A stretch of 64,000 nucleotides of DNA from Candidatus Azobacteroides pseudotrichonymphae genomovar. CFP2 (GTDB lineage: Bacteria > Bacteroidota > Bacteroidia > Bacteroidales > Azobacteroidaceae). Shown here piece after piece: positions 37,996 through 49,310 of this stretch. Position 1 is the first letter of the stretch, and each line of letters starts with the position of its first letter. A program made the position numbers and the translations under genes. The notes below the pieces were generated by a model, which made no database searches, was not told the DNA's origin, and saw only the letters and a program-made list of their open reading frames with translations. Where the stretch lies: NCBI RefSeq assembly GCF_000010645.1, contig NC_011565.1, positions 1,050,207 to 1,114,206 on the forward strand, given 5' to 3'.

Positions 37996-38906
37996 ATTTT
38001 TTCAGCAATCCTTAATTTAGCACTTCTCGAACGAGGATTTCGCTTTACTTCCTCATCACTTGCGACAATTACCCTATGATTAATGATTTTAAAAGGAGAT
38101 AAAAAATTACCATAGAAATCTCTCTCAATTTTCTCATAAAAACTACCCGTCTTAAAAAAAAATTTAACCAAACGATCTTCTAGAGAATGATAAGTTATTA
38201 TTGCTATTCTTCCACCTGACCTTAACAACTGTTTCGCTTGAATAAGCATTTCCTTCAAAGCATCCAGCTCTTTATTTACTTCAATCCGCAAGGCTTGAAA
38301 AATTTGAGCCAATTGTTTTTCTACTTTCCCTTTTCTTACAAAAGGTTTGAGAATATCCAAAAAATCTTGTACAGTCTGTATCTCCCTTTGCATCCTCGCT
38401 TGAACAATTGCATGTGCAATACTCGCCGAATTTTTCAACTCACCATATAAATCAAACATATCAATCAATTTATTTTCCGAATAAGTATTTAAGATATCCG
38501 CAGCAGTCTCTCCTTTTCTCTGGTTCATACGCATATCTAAATTGCCGATAAAACGAAATGAAAATCCTCTATTACAATCGTCAAAATGAATTGAAGAGAC
38601 TCCCAAATCCGCCAGTAATCCATCTATTTCTTTCACATTATGCCAATCCATAAAATGAGCGAGATAACGAAAATTACTTCTCACAAAAGTAAACCTAATA
38701 TCAGAAAAGATATTTTTTTCACTATCTTCGTCCTGGTCAAATCCATACAAATGACCTGTATTCCCCAAGCGAACTAGTATTTCTTTAGAATGCCCCCCTC
38801 CACCGAAAGTTACATCTACATAAATACCCCCACTACAAACATTCAATCCGTCCACACTTTCCTTTAAAAGGACCGGTATATGGTGATAAACAGACGTTTT
38901 GTCCAT
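37992..38906 (-). CDS. rsmH: RsmH, 16S rRNA C1402 N4-methyltransferase
   Basis: SAM-dependent methyltransferase (MraW) that usually heads the division/wall cluster, 304 residues. HIPVLLKESVDGL opens the fold, DVTFGGGGHSKEIL is the SAM loop, and GLLADLGVSSIHFDD and RGFSFRFIGNLDMRM follow. I chose the ATG at 38906 because a promoter -7 box lies at 38949-38956 and the frame's first ATG at 38951 overlaps it. mraZ, usually upstream, is absent: serA starts 168 bases away on the other strand. Confidence 0.95.
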   Translation of the reverse strand: MDKTSVYHHIPVLLKESVDGLNVCSGGIYVDVTFGGGGHSKEILVRLGNTGHLYGFDQDEDSEKNIFSDIRFTFVRSNFRYLAHFMDWHNVKEIDGLLADLGVSSIHFDDCNRGFSFRFIGNLDMRMNQRKGETAADILNTYSENKLIDMFDLYGELKNSASIAHAIVQARMQREIQTVQDFLDILKPFVRKGKVEKQLAQIFQALRIEVNKELDALKEMLIQAKQLLRSGGRIAIITYHSLEDRLVKFFFKTGSFYEKIERDFYGNFLSPFKIINHRVIVASDEEVKRNPRSRSAKLRIAEKI

Positions 38907-38948
38907 AAACTGATCTTGAATTTCAAATTCAATTAAATTGTTTAGGTA

Positions 38949-38956
38949 CAAAAATA
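38949..38956 (-). promoter_or_regulatory. -7 element TATTTTTG for rsmH cluster
   Basis: Exact TAnnTTTG on the minus strand, 43 bases before the chosen rsmH start. It supports that start over the earlier ATG at 38951. Confidence 0.5.
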
Positions 38957-39073
38957 TAACTATTTCCTACAATCTTTCATAATAATTTATTTTTACCTTT
39001 AGCATTACGTATGTAAGCTCAATAGATATTCAAAAATTGTACAAAACATCGAAAATAAAAAATACTAAATGTT

Positions 39074-39991
39074 ATGAAAGTATTAATTCTTACAGAAAAA
39101 CCATTTGCAACAAAAGCAATAGACAGTATCAAACAAATTATTAGCAATGCTTCAATGGAAGCAGTTATTTTGGAAAAATATACTGATAAATATCAGGTAC
39201 TAAATGCCGTAGAAGATGTGGATGCTATTATTATTCGCAGTGATTTGATGACAAATGAAATTTTAGATGCTGCAAAAAAATTAAAAATTGTAGTACGAGC
39301 TGGTTCAGGTGTAGATAATGTAGATTTAGTAGCTGCTTCAGTTCGTAACATAGTTGTAATGAATACTCCAGGACAAAATGCTAATGCAGTAGCTGAATTA
39401 GCTATAGGAATGATGATTTATGCCTCACGAAATTTTTATGATGGAAGCAATGGAACAGAACTCAAAGGTAAAAAATTGGGTATTCACGCATATGGTAATG
39501 TTGGTCGGAATGTAGCAAAAATTGCTAAAGGTTTTGAAATGGATATTTATGCATATGATTCTTTCTGCCCTGCTGAAATTATTGAAAAAGACGGAATAAA
39601 AGCATTTACTTCAGTAGAAGAATTGTATAGAACTTGCCAATATATATCTTTACATATTCCATGCACACCAGAAACCGAATATTCTATCAATCACAATTTT
39701 TTTACAAAAATGCTTCCAAGAGCCATTTTAATAAATACAGCCCGCAAAGAAGTCATTAATGAAGAGGATTTGATAAATTGGATGGAAAACTCTCCAGAGG
39801 TCAGATATATAACAGATATAATGCCCAACAACGATAAAAAACTGAGAGAGAAATTTTCTAAACGTTACTTTTCTACTCCAAAGAAAATGGGAGCTCAAAC
39901 AACAGAAGCCAATAACAATGCAGGAATTGCTGCTGCCAACCAAATTATAAATTTTCTTTTAAATGGGAATACTCAATTTCAAGTAAATTAA
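39074..39991 (+). CDS. serA: 3-phosphoglycerate dehydrogenase (short type)
   Basis: D-isomer-specific 2-hydroxyacid dehydrogenase for the first step of serine synthesis, 305 residues. VVRAGSGVDNVD precedes the NAD fold; the Rossmann loop is seen as GIHAYGNVGRNVA near 140, and NTARKEVINEEDL near 222 carries the family's catalytic region. It lacks the C-terminal ACT domain of E. coli SerA, as do other short Bacteroidetes forms. A different 2-hydroxyacid substrate cannot be excluded. Serine would feed glyA (55652). Confidence 0.88.
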   Translation: MKVLILTEKPFATKAIDSIKQIISNASMEAVILEKYTDKYQVLNAVEDVDAIIIRSDLMTNEILDAAKKLKIVVRAGSGVDNVDLVAASVRNIVVMNTPGQNANAVAELAIGMMIYASRNFYDGSNGTELKGKKLGIHAYGNVGRNVAKIAKGFEMDIYAYDSFCPAEIIEKDGIKAFTSVEELYRTCQYISLHIPCTPETEYSINHNFFTKMLPRAILINTARKEVINEEDLINWMENSPEVRYITDIMPNNDKKLREKFSKRYFSTPKKMGAQTTEANNNAGIAAANQIINFLLNGNTQFQVN

Positions 39992-40004
39992 AAAACAAAT
40001 AGTT

Positions 40005-40036
40005 TTATAATTCTACACATTTATAATTCTACACAT
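40005..40036. repeat. Perfect 16-bp tandem duplication after serA
   Basis: TTATAATTCTACACAT is repeated exactly at 40005-40020 and 40021-40036. Confidence 0.9.
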
Positions 40037-40144
40037 CAGATCTATCTTATTTATTATTACACGATTCGTGCTATATCCTCGTTGTTGTTGTCAACGACTC
40101 ACCTATCTCCTTAATAGGAGGGAAGAGGTTGCTACCAATATCTT

Positions 40145-40173
40145 CAAAGTCAAAGTCAAAGTCAAAGTCAAAA
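40145..40173. repeat. Hexanucleotide microsatellite (CAAAGT)x4
   Basis: Four perfect CAAAGT units (40145-40168) and a partial fifth. Too short in unit and without spacers, so not CRISPR. Confidence 0.85.
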
Positions 40174-41099
40174 CTTGCACGACATAGATGACTATCTCGT
40201 AACCAAAGTTGCTCTATAAATTATTCGCTCTCCTCCAGTTGTCAATATTAGAGAATATGGAACGTATCACTGCTAGAATGAATAATAAAAAACACGATAA
40301 ACGATGATAACCATATTATCTATCGCTTCAACATAAGTGCCCAGATTTGAAAGATAGAAAAACTACTCACAAGGTACAAAACATAGGACATGTATATGTA
40401 AAAAATACATACCCAAAAAACATAAAAAGCAATTTTAAGATCTCTCCTATATTACAAAATAATATAGCATGAATATACCCACACACACCGTGACAGAACA
40501 TAATACATTAATTACTTATTAAAAGTACTACTACAAATAAGTAGTAAATAGTAAATCTTTTTCAGATTTTTCTAAATATCTATGATCAAAAAGATTTACG
40601 GAAATCGTAATATAATTTTTTAGCTAATTTACATGCAAAATTTGTTAATAAAATCCCTTCACAAAATTTGAGACCTACAAGTAGGCCGATAATGAACAAC
40701 GAACAACCAATTTCCAAAGTAATCCCAAAACTCATCAAAGTAACTTACCATAGGGCAATTATAGACATTTGACAAATAATCAAATTTATTTTTGACTGAT
40801 TCAAATAAAATTTTGAATTTGTTATTCTTATACATTTTCTTAAAGCTCTTTCAAAAATTTATATTCAACTTTTGAAAAATAAACTGTTTGGTAAATCTTT
40901 TCGCAATTTTAATTACCTATACAGACTTATCAATTCCCAACTCAATTACGATGATCGAGCCGCTTGAACAACAATAAGTGTCGTGACAAAAAATCGGAAA
41001 AACAATCAAAAATCAATCCACTTCCCTCCTCTATTTGAGAACAATTCAATAATAAATTTCAATAAATCTATTTTTCGTGTTAGATATTGCCGATATCTA

Positions 41100-41960
41100 A
41101 ACTTCCAAATATTCTGAATTTTCATTCCCGTTTTTCATCCAAAAAGATTTCCTCTGCAGAGGGAATCTGCTCAGTCCAACCAAATTCAATCAATTCTGTT
41201 TATCATATGCTTTCAAAATAGCTAAATTGGTCTGCTAATGATCCATTTTTGGGAAACTTCATTTCTTTTCATTCTTTCTTACTTATTCCAGTTAGTAGTT
41301 TTCTCCAAACTCATACAAATGAATTGTTATATATCTCCTCCTGTTTTTAATATGTTTTTTGAAAAACAATCTGTTCTAATGAGGATGCCAGAAATAGAAC
41401 ATTAGGATTGCATTTATTGCGAATAATATCGTTTTCGAACACATATTGCATCCAAAAATCATCGTCCACTACGATGATTGATTGAATCAATGGCAAATCT
41501 TATAATCAATATGAAAATAAATTGACATTTATTCCGATAAAAGTTCTCGCAAAAAAAATTAATCTTTCCCGCAAAAATTTCGAAAAACTCGTACTAACAA
41601 GTGTATCGTCACTACTATGGCCATTGTCCAACTTTACTTTTGATAATTATATTTGCCCAGTTTTTTCCCAATTTTTGAAATGTGCATCTATCGCAACGGA
41701 GAGGTTCCCCATAATGAAAAAGATTATCGGAATGGGCAAGTTTGTTTTTTACTCCTTTCTTTCCGAGAATAACTTTTAGCTTATCACTTGTGCTTCCCAC
41801 AAAATATCTTTCCCGTATTTTTTGTTGCAATAGGTGAATTGCATATTCACTATAATTGATGCAAGGGATTTGTACAAAACAACATGCTCATAATTATTTT
41901 CTTTTTTGTATCGGCTAATAATACACTTGTACATTTTATTATTCCAGCTGATGCATAACA
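41100..41960 (-). pseudogene. Probable unidentified decayed gene
   Basis: On the minus strand, short frames join into protein-like text: EHVVLYKSLASIIVNMQFTY near 41850, QQKIRERYFVGSTSDKLK near 41800, LAHSDNLFHYGEPL near 41720, IIVVDDDFWMQYVFENDIIR near 41450 and LIEFGWTEQIPSAEEIFLDE near 41160. Stops and frame changes separate them. I do not recognise the family. It may be one gene of at least 270 codons. Confidence 0.35.
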
Positions 41961-42654
41961 AACTCCATCAAGTAAAACGAACGATACAAAATCTAAGCCT
42001 TTTTTGTTGTACTTGTAATTTAGGTATTCACGTTCACGGGAGAAGTCATCATTTCAGTGTCACTGGCAACCAAATGTAGAGCATTACCTATTTATTTCAA
42101 AAATACGTCTAACAACAAAATTTAGCACCAAGATCTTTTTTCAGAGACAACAACTGAAAAGAAGACCCATTTGGCAATTTATCTCTTTCAGTTCGATTTG
42201 GAATGCTTGTGCATTTCTTCGAATCCAATTTCGTAAAGACGAAAAGAAGACGATTAACTGTTTTTGGATCAAGTATTCTATACTCAATTGTGTTTAGTGA
42301 TTCACAAGTTTAATAACTTTTATTTTCCATTTTCAAACCTTCCTCTACGTTAATCAGCGTATTCCGCTGTCATAAATTCAATATCAGAATAAAACTCATT
42401 ATCTTTCCATCAAATACATGTGGAGTTATCTACATGTATATCAATTACTTCTGCTTTAACACCTTACGTCTCTGCTAAAACATGACCTCCCGTGCCAACA
42501 AGAATTTCCACTATTTTCAAAATCAAATCTACTAAATGAGTGCATGAGTTATATCTTTGTGAAGATTCAACACGCAAAATGCAGAATATAGAACAAATAT
42601 CCTTTCAAGCAAAACACCGAATGCATCCACGAGATTTATTTTAACCGTTTCAAA

Positions 42655-42677
42655 TCAGTCTTCGGGCTGAAGACTGA
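42655..42677 (-). terminator. Hairpin downstream of tRNA-Ala
   Basis: TCAGTCTTC (42655-42663) and GAAGACTGA (42669-42677) pair perfectly around a five-base loop. It is 164 bases past tRNA-Ala in the direction of rRNA transcription, so the 16S-Ile-Ala transcript may end here. Only a short T tract follows on the minus strand. Confidence 0.45.
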
Positions 42678-42840
42678 AGTCCCACCTCAATCTTATCAAT
42701 CCTATCCTATAAAATAAAAAGCCAAACTCACTACATTTCACAAAATGCAATACAAAACATACAAAGACAGCATACAAGGACGCGTACCAACCACATTCCC
42801 ACAGGACTCCCCTCCCTTTCAAATGGAATTCTGATACTAG

Positions 42841-42914
42841 TGGAGAATAAGGGACTCGAACCCTTGACATTCTGCGTGCAAAGCAGACGCTCTAGCCAAC
42901 TGAGCTAATTCCCC
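42841..42914 (-). tRNA. tRNA-Ala (anticodon TGC)
   Basis: 74 nt cloverleaf. The acceptor GGGGAAT pairs with ATTCTCC with one G-U, the anticodon stem TCTGC/GCAGA encloses TTTGCAC with anticodon TGC, and the T arm is AAGGG-TTCGAGT-CCCTT. CCA is not encoded. It lies 10 bases after tRNA-Ile in the 16S transcript. Confidence 0.97.
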
Positions 42915-42924
42915 TTTTTGACAG

Positions 42925-42998
42925 TAGTCCCAGACAAAGTTGAACTGCCGACCCCTTCCTTATCAGAGAAGTGCTCTAACCGACTGAGCTATAGGACT
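42925..42998 (-). tRNA. tRNA-Ile (anticodon GAT)
   Basis: 74 nt cloverleaf. The acceptor AGTCCTA pairs with TGGGACT (one G-U), and the anticodon stem CTTCT/GGAAG encloses CTGATAA with anticodon GAT. The T-loop is TTCAACT, with two G-U pairs in the T stem. CCA is not encoded. It lies in the spacer after 16S, the common bacterial arrangement. Confidence 0.96.
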
Positions 42999-43132
42999 AT
43001 TTTTGGGTTTTGTAGTTTTGCTTCACTGGTTTTTTTTAAGATACTTGTTTTCAATTGCTATAGAAAGTTCCATAATTTGTAGTACAAATGGAGATCCTCT
43101 GTATTGTTTTTGTTATGTTGATAACTTGCTCC

Positions 43133-44657
<1,525 letters not shown>

Positions 44658-44885
44658 ATTTTTTTACTTTTAATTCTCATGCTCCTTATCAACTAAACGA
44701 TATTCGACAAAAAATCCCCTCCGGATATTCCTTAATTATTTCGAAAGAAATACCTCGAAGCTTGTACTACGTAAATTATGGAAAAATTTCAAAGATCAAA
44801 ATAATGCCATGGCTTTCGCAAAGCCGGTCATAAAGCTATTATTTATTCTAAATAATGTCAAATCTAGATCTCAGTATCCAACCTA

Positions 44886-44916
44886 CAAAAATATAAAACA
44901 TTGATTAAAAATCAAA
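44886..44916 (-). promoter_or_regulatory. Canonical Bacteroidetes rRNA promoter TTTG-N19-TATTTTTG
   Basis: On the minus strand TTTG (44913-44916) and TATTTTTG (44886-44893) are separated by exactly 19 bases, matching both elements and the spacing of the primary Bacteroidetes promoter. The predicted start site near 44880 gives a 16S leader of about 220 bases. It lies between the nspC stop and the 16S gene. Confidence 0.8.
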
Positions 44917-44928
44917 AATAAATATAGA

Positions 44929-46071
44929 TTAACTCATTCTATTCTTATAATCATCATAATTAAACTTCCGATAAATTTCTAATTTATCATTTATTTTCCA
45001 TATATATATATCCGGGTGAGGAATACCATTGAACATGGTGGTTTTTACTACTGTATAATGAATCATATCTTCAAAAATGATTTTATCTCCGATTTTTAAT
45101 TCCTCATTAAAAGACCAATCACCTATAAAATCTCCACTTAAGCAAGAATTACCACCCATGCGATAAGTAGGTTTTCCTTCTATTACCTTTTGGAGAGCTC
45201 CTCTAATTCTTGGTTGATAAGGCATTTCAAGACAATCAGGCATATGACAAGTGAATGAAATATTTAAGATAGCTGTTTCTACTCTATTGTTTTTTACAAT
45301 ATCTACTACAGAAGAAACTAATACCCCTGTTTGCCAAACAAAAGCAGCACCCGGCTCTAGAATAATCTGCAGGTGAGGATATTTTTTTCTAAAATTTTGT
45401 AGCAATTCTATCAAATGTGTTATACTATAGTTTTCTTGTGTTATTAAGTGTCCCCCCCCCATATTTAGCCATTTTATTTTGGAAAATAAATCCCCAAATT
45501 TATCTTCTACATGGTTTAATGTATTTTCTAAAGCATACGAATTGGATTCAAATAAGGTATGAAAATGTAATCCCTCTATACCTTCGGGTAGATTGTTTCC
45601 TAATTCTTCTCGTGTAATACCTAAACGTGACCCTGAAACAACAGGATTGTATAAACTAGTTCTTACTTCTGAGTATTCGGGATTGATTCGTAATCCACAG
45701 GAAATCTTTGTCAAATTATTCAAAGTTTTTTTGTAAAAACGGTAAAATTGTGACATAGAATTGAATGTAATATGCGAGCTACAAGATTTAATAACCGGAA
45801 ACTCTTCTTCGGTATAAGCAGGGGAATAAGTATGAGCTTTACTTCCCATTTTTTCTAAAGCCAATCTTGCTTCCCAAGCAGAGCTCGCTGCAGAATAATT
45901 AACATACTCTCTGATAATTGGGAATGATTTCCACATAGCGAATGCTTTAAAAGCAAGTATGATTTTTATTCCTGCTTGTTCTTGAACCGATTTTATTAAT
46001 GAAAGATTCTTACGAAGCAATTTTTCTTCTATTACATAAGCAGGAGAAGGTATTTTAGAAAAATCAATCAT
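44929..46071 (-). CDS. nspC: NspC, carboxynorspermidine decarboxylase
   Basis: PLP-dependent decarboxylase of the alanine-racemase fold that makes norspermidine or spermidine from the carboxylated precursor, 380 residues. It begins IPSPAYVIEEK, the PLP lysine is Lys42 in LAFKAF, and the GGGHL phosphate loop (about 205) and C-terminal GNSCLSGDF complete the site. The family is the alternative polyamine pathway common in Bacteroidetes. Nine G in a row (45452-45460) encode part of MGGGH; the frame is intact. It starts six bases after panB. Confidence 0.93.
   Translation of the reverse strand: MIDFSKIPSPAYVIEEKLLRKNLSLIKSVQEQAGIKIILAFKAFAMWKSFPIIREYVNYSAASSAWEARLALEKMGSKAHTYSPAYTEEEFPVIKSCSSHITFNSMSQFYRFYKKTLNNLTKISCGLRINPEYSEVRTSLYNPVVSGSRLGITREELGNNLPEGIEGLHFHTLFESNSYALENTLNHVEDKFGDLFSKIKWLNMGGGHLITQENYSITHLIELLQNFRKKYPHLQIILEPGAAFVWQTGVLVSSVVDIVKNNRVETAILNISFTCHMPDCLEMPYQPRIRGALQKVIEGKPTYRMGGNSCLSGDFIGDWSFNEELKIGDKIIFEDMIHYTVVKTTMFNGIPHPDIYIWKINDKLEIYRKFNYDDYKNRMS
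45452..45460. repeat. Run of nine C (G on coding strand) in nspC
   Basis: Covers the G of an ATG and the next two and two-thirds Gly codons. Same length and coding context (Gly-Gly-Gly) as the run in argB at 14812-14820. Confidence 0.9.
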
Positions 46072-46077
46072 TATTTT

Positions 46078-46896
46078 TCAATATGATTCTTGCTCATTTG
46101 GGAAATTAGCATTTTTTACGTCTTGAACATAATGTTCTACTGATTTTTTAATAACATTGTACAAGTCCGCATAGCAACGAAGAAAACGTGGAGCGAAACT
46201 CTTATTAATTCCTAACATATCTTGCAAAACCAATACTTGTCCATCTACGTAAGGACCTGCCCCAATTCCGATAAGAGGGATGGATAATTTTTCAGATACT
46301 TGTTTCCCTAATTTAGCAGGGATTTTTTCCAAAACGATACTAAAACAACCTAATTCCTCTAATAAACAAGCATCTTCCATTAACCTTTGAGCTTCATCTT
46401 TTTTTTTTGCCTGAATGGAATAACCCCCAAGTTTATTGATAGATTGTGGAGTCAATCCCAAGTGCCCCATAGTAGGAATGCCAGCCGAAAGTATTCGCTT
46501 AACAGATTCACAAATCTCTTTCCCTCCTTCTATTTTAATAGCGTCGGCACCCGTTTCCTTTATTATACGGATAGCCGAATGAACGGCTTTTTTAGAATTT
46601 CCCTGGTAAGAACCGAAAGGCATATCAACACAAAGCAAAGCTCTTTGCACAGCTTTTCGTACCGATTGAGCATACCAAATCATTTGATCTAAAGTAATAG
46701 GAAGAGTAGTTGTATTCCCTGCCATCACATTGGAAGCTGAATCTCCAACTAAGACTATATCCATTCCAGTCTTATCTATAATCGAAGCCATAGAATAGTC
46801 ATAAGCGGTAATCATAGAGATTTTTTCGCAATAGGATTTCATTTCGATCAAATGTTGAATAGTAATTTTACGAATATCTCCTGTGTGCAAGGGCAT
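46078..46896 (-). CDS. panB: PanB, ketopantoate hydroxymethyltransferase
   Basis: Adds a hydroxymethyl group from methylene-THF to ketoisovalerate in pantothenate synthesis, 272 residues. Landmarks are [32 protein letters not shown] near 95, IKIEGG near 123, [10 protein letters not shown] and [15 protein letters not shown] chose the ATG at 46896 over a TTG three codons upstream. It lies between the CPBP protease gene and nspC in one minus-strand run; folate one-carbon units can come from glyA. Confidence 0.95.
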
Positions 46897-46928
46897 AATT
46901 ATCAATATTATAATCGTAAATCATAAGA

Positions 46929-47855
46929 TTAATCAAAACAATTTGGATGATTCGAAGAAACACAATCTTTTATTATATAAAAGAGGATAAAAAACAATGT
47001 TAAAGAAACAATGGATAGCCACCAAGTAGTTCCACTTCCAATATTATTTATTCTCTCCACCATTTTAGGATTATCTTGAAATATATAAGAATTTATAACA
47101 CCTAAAAAATTATTCATAAAATGTGCTAGAATAGAAATCCAAATATTACCTGTATAATATAAAAGGTAGCCCAAATAAGCTCCAAGCAACATACGAGATA
47201 AAAATCCATAAAATTGTAAATGGACTATACTAAACAAAATAGCCACTATCCAAATAACCAGGTACTGATTTTTAATGAATCTATTTAAGAGATTTTGCAA
47301 AATACCTCTAAAAATAAACTCTTCTCCTATGGCTGTAAATATACATACTATCAGAATATTAGAAACCAAATCCTGCCAACGATAAACGTATAACATTCTC
47401 TCGATAACATTTTGAGAAAGTTTTTCATAATTTTTCATCCACGCTTCCAATCCGTTTAAGCATTTTGGGAAAACCATTTGCTGGTTAAAAACATAGATAC
47501 CATTCAAAAATGGTATAATAACCAATATACTCAACATTACCAAACCAATAATAGAGCCCTGAAAAGCAGTATCAATGTGCAGATAACTTTTATAATTATC
47601 ACTAAATAACCAAGCACAAATTATTGCTGGGAAAATAAATACTCCTATAGTTTGAAAAAATTGCATATTTTTCATCCATTCCGGAGATTCTCGAACTATC
47701 ATTAAAGATTCTGTTCCAAATTTCATTATTAGAATGATACTGCTCATTATAGAAGTCATTGTTAATCCTGCTATAGTTGTAAAAACTAATATTAAAAATT
47801 GTGTAACTACAGATGATTGTTCAAATCTCCCTTTCAATTTCACTATTAATTTCAT
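46929..47855 (-). CDS. CPBP family intramembrane protease
   Basis: Membrane protein of 308 residues with about eight hydrophobic helices. It shows the three CPBP (Abi/CAAX) motifs: GEEFIFRG (EExxxR), FSIVHLQFYGF (FxxxH) and HFMNN near the C-terminus. The catalytic glutamates and histidines are present, so it should be active. The ATG at 47855 overlaps the end of yggS by 35 bases; a TTG at 47876 is less likely. Substrates are unknown; some relatives handle prenylated or bacteriocin-type peptides, which is not implied here. Confidence 0.87.
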   Translation of the reverse strand: MKLIVKLKGRFEQSSVVTQFLILVFTTIAGLTMTSIMSSIILIMKFGTESLMIVRESPEWMKNMQFFQTIGVFIFPAIICAWLFSDNYKSYLHIDTAFQGSIIGLVMLSILVIIPFLNGIYVFNQQMVFPKCLNGLEAWMKNYEKLSQNVIERMLYVYRWQDLVSNILIVCIFTAIGEEFIFRGILQNLLNRFIKNQYLVIWIVAILFSIVHLQFYGFLSRMLLGAYLGYLLYYTGNIWISILAHFMNNFLGVINSYIFQDNPKMVERINNIGSGTTWWLSIVSLTLFFILFYIIKDCVSSNHPNCFD

Positions 47856-48525
47856 TGTTCTTAGTTTTTTTACCAAAAATACTACTCCCTATTCTCACCA
47901 TTGTACTCCCTTGTTTAATAGCTAATAGATAATCACCACTCATTCCCATTGATAACTCTTTAAAATTTTTTTTGTCGAAAAAATATTGATTCTTCAATTT
48001 CAAAAAAAAATTAGAAAGTGAAGAAAATTCTTTTGTTATTTGATCTTGATTTTCTGTAAAAGAAGCCATCCCCATCAAACCTATGATATCTACATTTTTA
48101 AAAGTTTTCCATAGTTTATCACTAAGTAAGTTTTCAACTTCTCCGAAAGAAAAACCAAACTTATTTACTTCCTTTGCAATATGCATTTGTAATAGAACTT
48201 TTATTCTACGATTATATTTCAGAGCACAATAATTTGTCTTATTTAAAAGTCGAAAACTGTCTATCGAATGGATTGTATCCACAAAGGGAACAACATAATT
48301 GAGTTTGTTCGTTTGCAAATGTCCGATAAAGTGCCATTCTATATCCTTTGGTAATTGTTGGTATTTGTGATATAATTCCTTTACTTTATTTTCCCCAAAT
48401 AGACGCTGCCCTGCATTGTAGACTTCGAGAATAGATTCACTGTTTTGAAACTTCGAAACTGCTACTAAACGAACACCTTCTTTTAAATGCTTCCTTATAT
48501 AATTTAGTCTATCGATTACGTTCAT
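47821..48525 (-). CDS. yggS: YggS-type PLP homeostasis protein
   Basis: Single-domain PLP-binding barrel of the PLPHP family, 234 residues, involved in vitamin B6 balance with no known catalytic reaction. Lys25 in LVAVSKFQ is the cofactor site; FGENKVKEL, WHFIGHLQTNK, LSMGMSGDYLLAI and VRIGSSIFG are family signatures. It is first of a run yggS-CPBP-panB-nspC on the minus strand, with a short overlap with the next gene. Confidence 0.94.
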   Translation of the reverse strand: MNVIDRLNYIRKHLKEGVRLVAVSKFQNSESILEVYNAGQRLFGENKVKELYHKYQQLPKDIEWHFIGHLQTNKLNYVVPFVDTIHSIDSFRLLNKTNYCALKYNRRIKVLLQMHIAKEVNKFGFSFGEVENLLSDKLWKTFKNVDIIGLMGMASFTENQDQITKEFSSLSNFFLKLKNQYFFDKKNFKELSMGMSGDYLLAIKQGSTMVRIGSSIFGKKTKNNEINSEIEREI

Positions 48526-48704
48526 GAATTCCTACTAATAATTACATAACCTAACACTATTTTACGATGAAAGCGGCTACACTTATACTTGAGAATATAT
48601 ACTATAACCACCAGAGAAAGAATTAAAACTAATGAGTTTTTTATGGTGTTTTTTTCATTCTCGTTAATCTTCCACCATAAAACATGCTAAAGTTGTCATT
48701 AAAT

Positions 48705-49310
48705 TTATAATTGTAATGTTTTATTTATTTCTTCGATATAATTCAAAATTTCATCTCTTCCTATTTTGCGTTCTGAAGAAGTTACAAAAATAGAAGGGAG
48801 TTCCTCCCAATTTTTCAATAAAGTACTTTGATAGACATCAATATTTTCTTTCAGGGATTTATTCGATAGTTTATCAATCTTTGTAAATACGATTACAAAA
48901 GGAAAACCATTCCCCCCTAACTGCTGAATAAATTCTGTATCGTTTTTTTGGGGATTATGACGACAATCTATTAACACAAAAATACAAGTCAATTCTTTTT
49001 TGCGTTGACATAAATAGTTATCTATAATTCTTTGAAGAGTTCTACGTTTTTGTTTTCCTCCTTGTGCATAGCCATAACCAGGCAAATCTACTAAATACCA
49101 CTCATTGTTAATCAAAAAATAGTTGATCAATTGTGTTTTCCCAGGAATAGATGATGTTAGTGCGAGACCTTTTTGACCTGTAAGCATATTGATGAGGGAA
49201 GATTTCCCAACATTACTGCGTCCAATAAAAGCATATTCTGGGAAACCATCTCGTGGACATTTACCAACATCCGTATTCCCAACAACAAATACTGCATTTT
49301 TAATATCCAT
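48705..49310 (-). CDS. engB: EngB/YihA, ribosome-assembly GTPase
   Basis: Small essential GTPase of 50S assembly, 201 residues. G1 is GRSNVGKS, the switch region has [12 protein letters not shown]3 is DLPGYGYA and G4 is TKID. I chose the ATG at 49310 (MDIKNAVFV) since Bacteroides homologues begin there as I recall; the frame's earlier ATG at 49334 would add eight residues. It is separated from yggS by about 180 bases. Confidence 0.95.
   Translation of the reverse strand: MDIKNAVFVVGNTDVGKCPRDGFPEYAFIGRSNVGKSSLINMLTGQKGLALTSSIPGKTQLINYFLINNEWYLVDLPGYGYAQGGKQKRRTLQRIIDNYLCQRKKELTCIFVLIDCRHNPQKNDTEFIQQLGGNGFPFVIVFTKIDKLSNKSLKENIDVYQSTLLKNWEELPSIFVTSSERKIGRDEILNYIEEINKTLQL

Larger units (their letters stand above)
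39992..42654. other. Long decayed region without intact genes
   Basis: About 2.66 kb with no convincing gene. It contains a 16-bp tandem duplication (40005-40036), a CAAAGT hexamer repeated four times (40145-40168), an 8-bp hairpin at 41080-41100, a 12-bp palindrome CCTCTGCAGAGG (41151-41162) and a 9-bp hairpin AATCATCGT/ACGATGATT at 41457-41479. Minus-strand reading at about 41100-41960 gives coding-like pieces in several frames, which suggests an old pseudogene. I find no 23S or 5S rRNA sequence. Confidence 0.55.

Noticed and set aside
40145..40173. Short tandem repeat as a possible CRISPR array
   Set aside because: Six-base unit without spacers; a microsatellite.
41522..41779. 85-codon plus-strand frame
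   Set aside because: Antisense to the protein-like minus-strand remnants, which carry the better signal.
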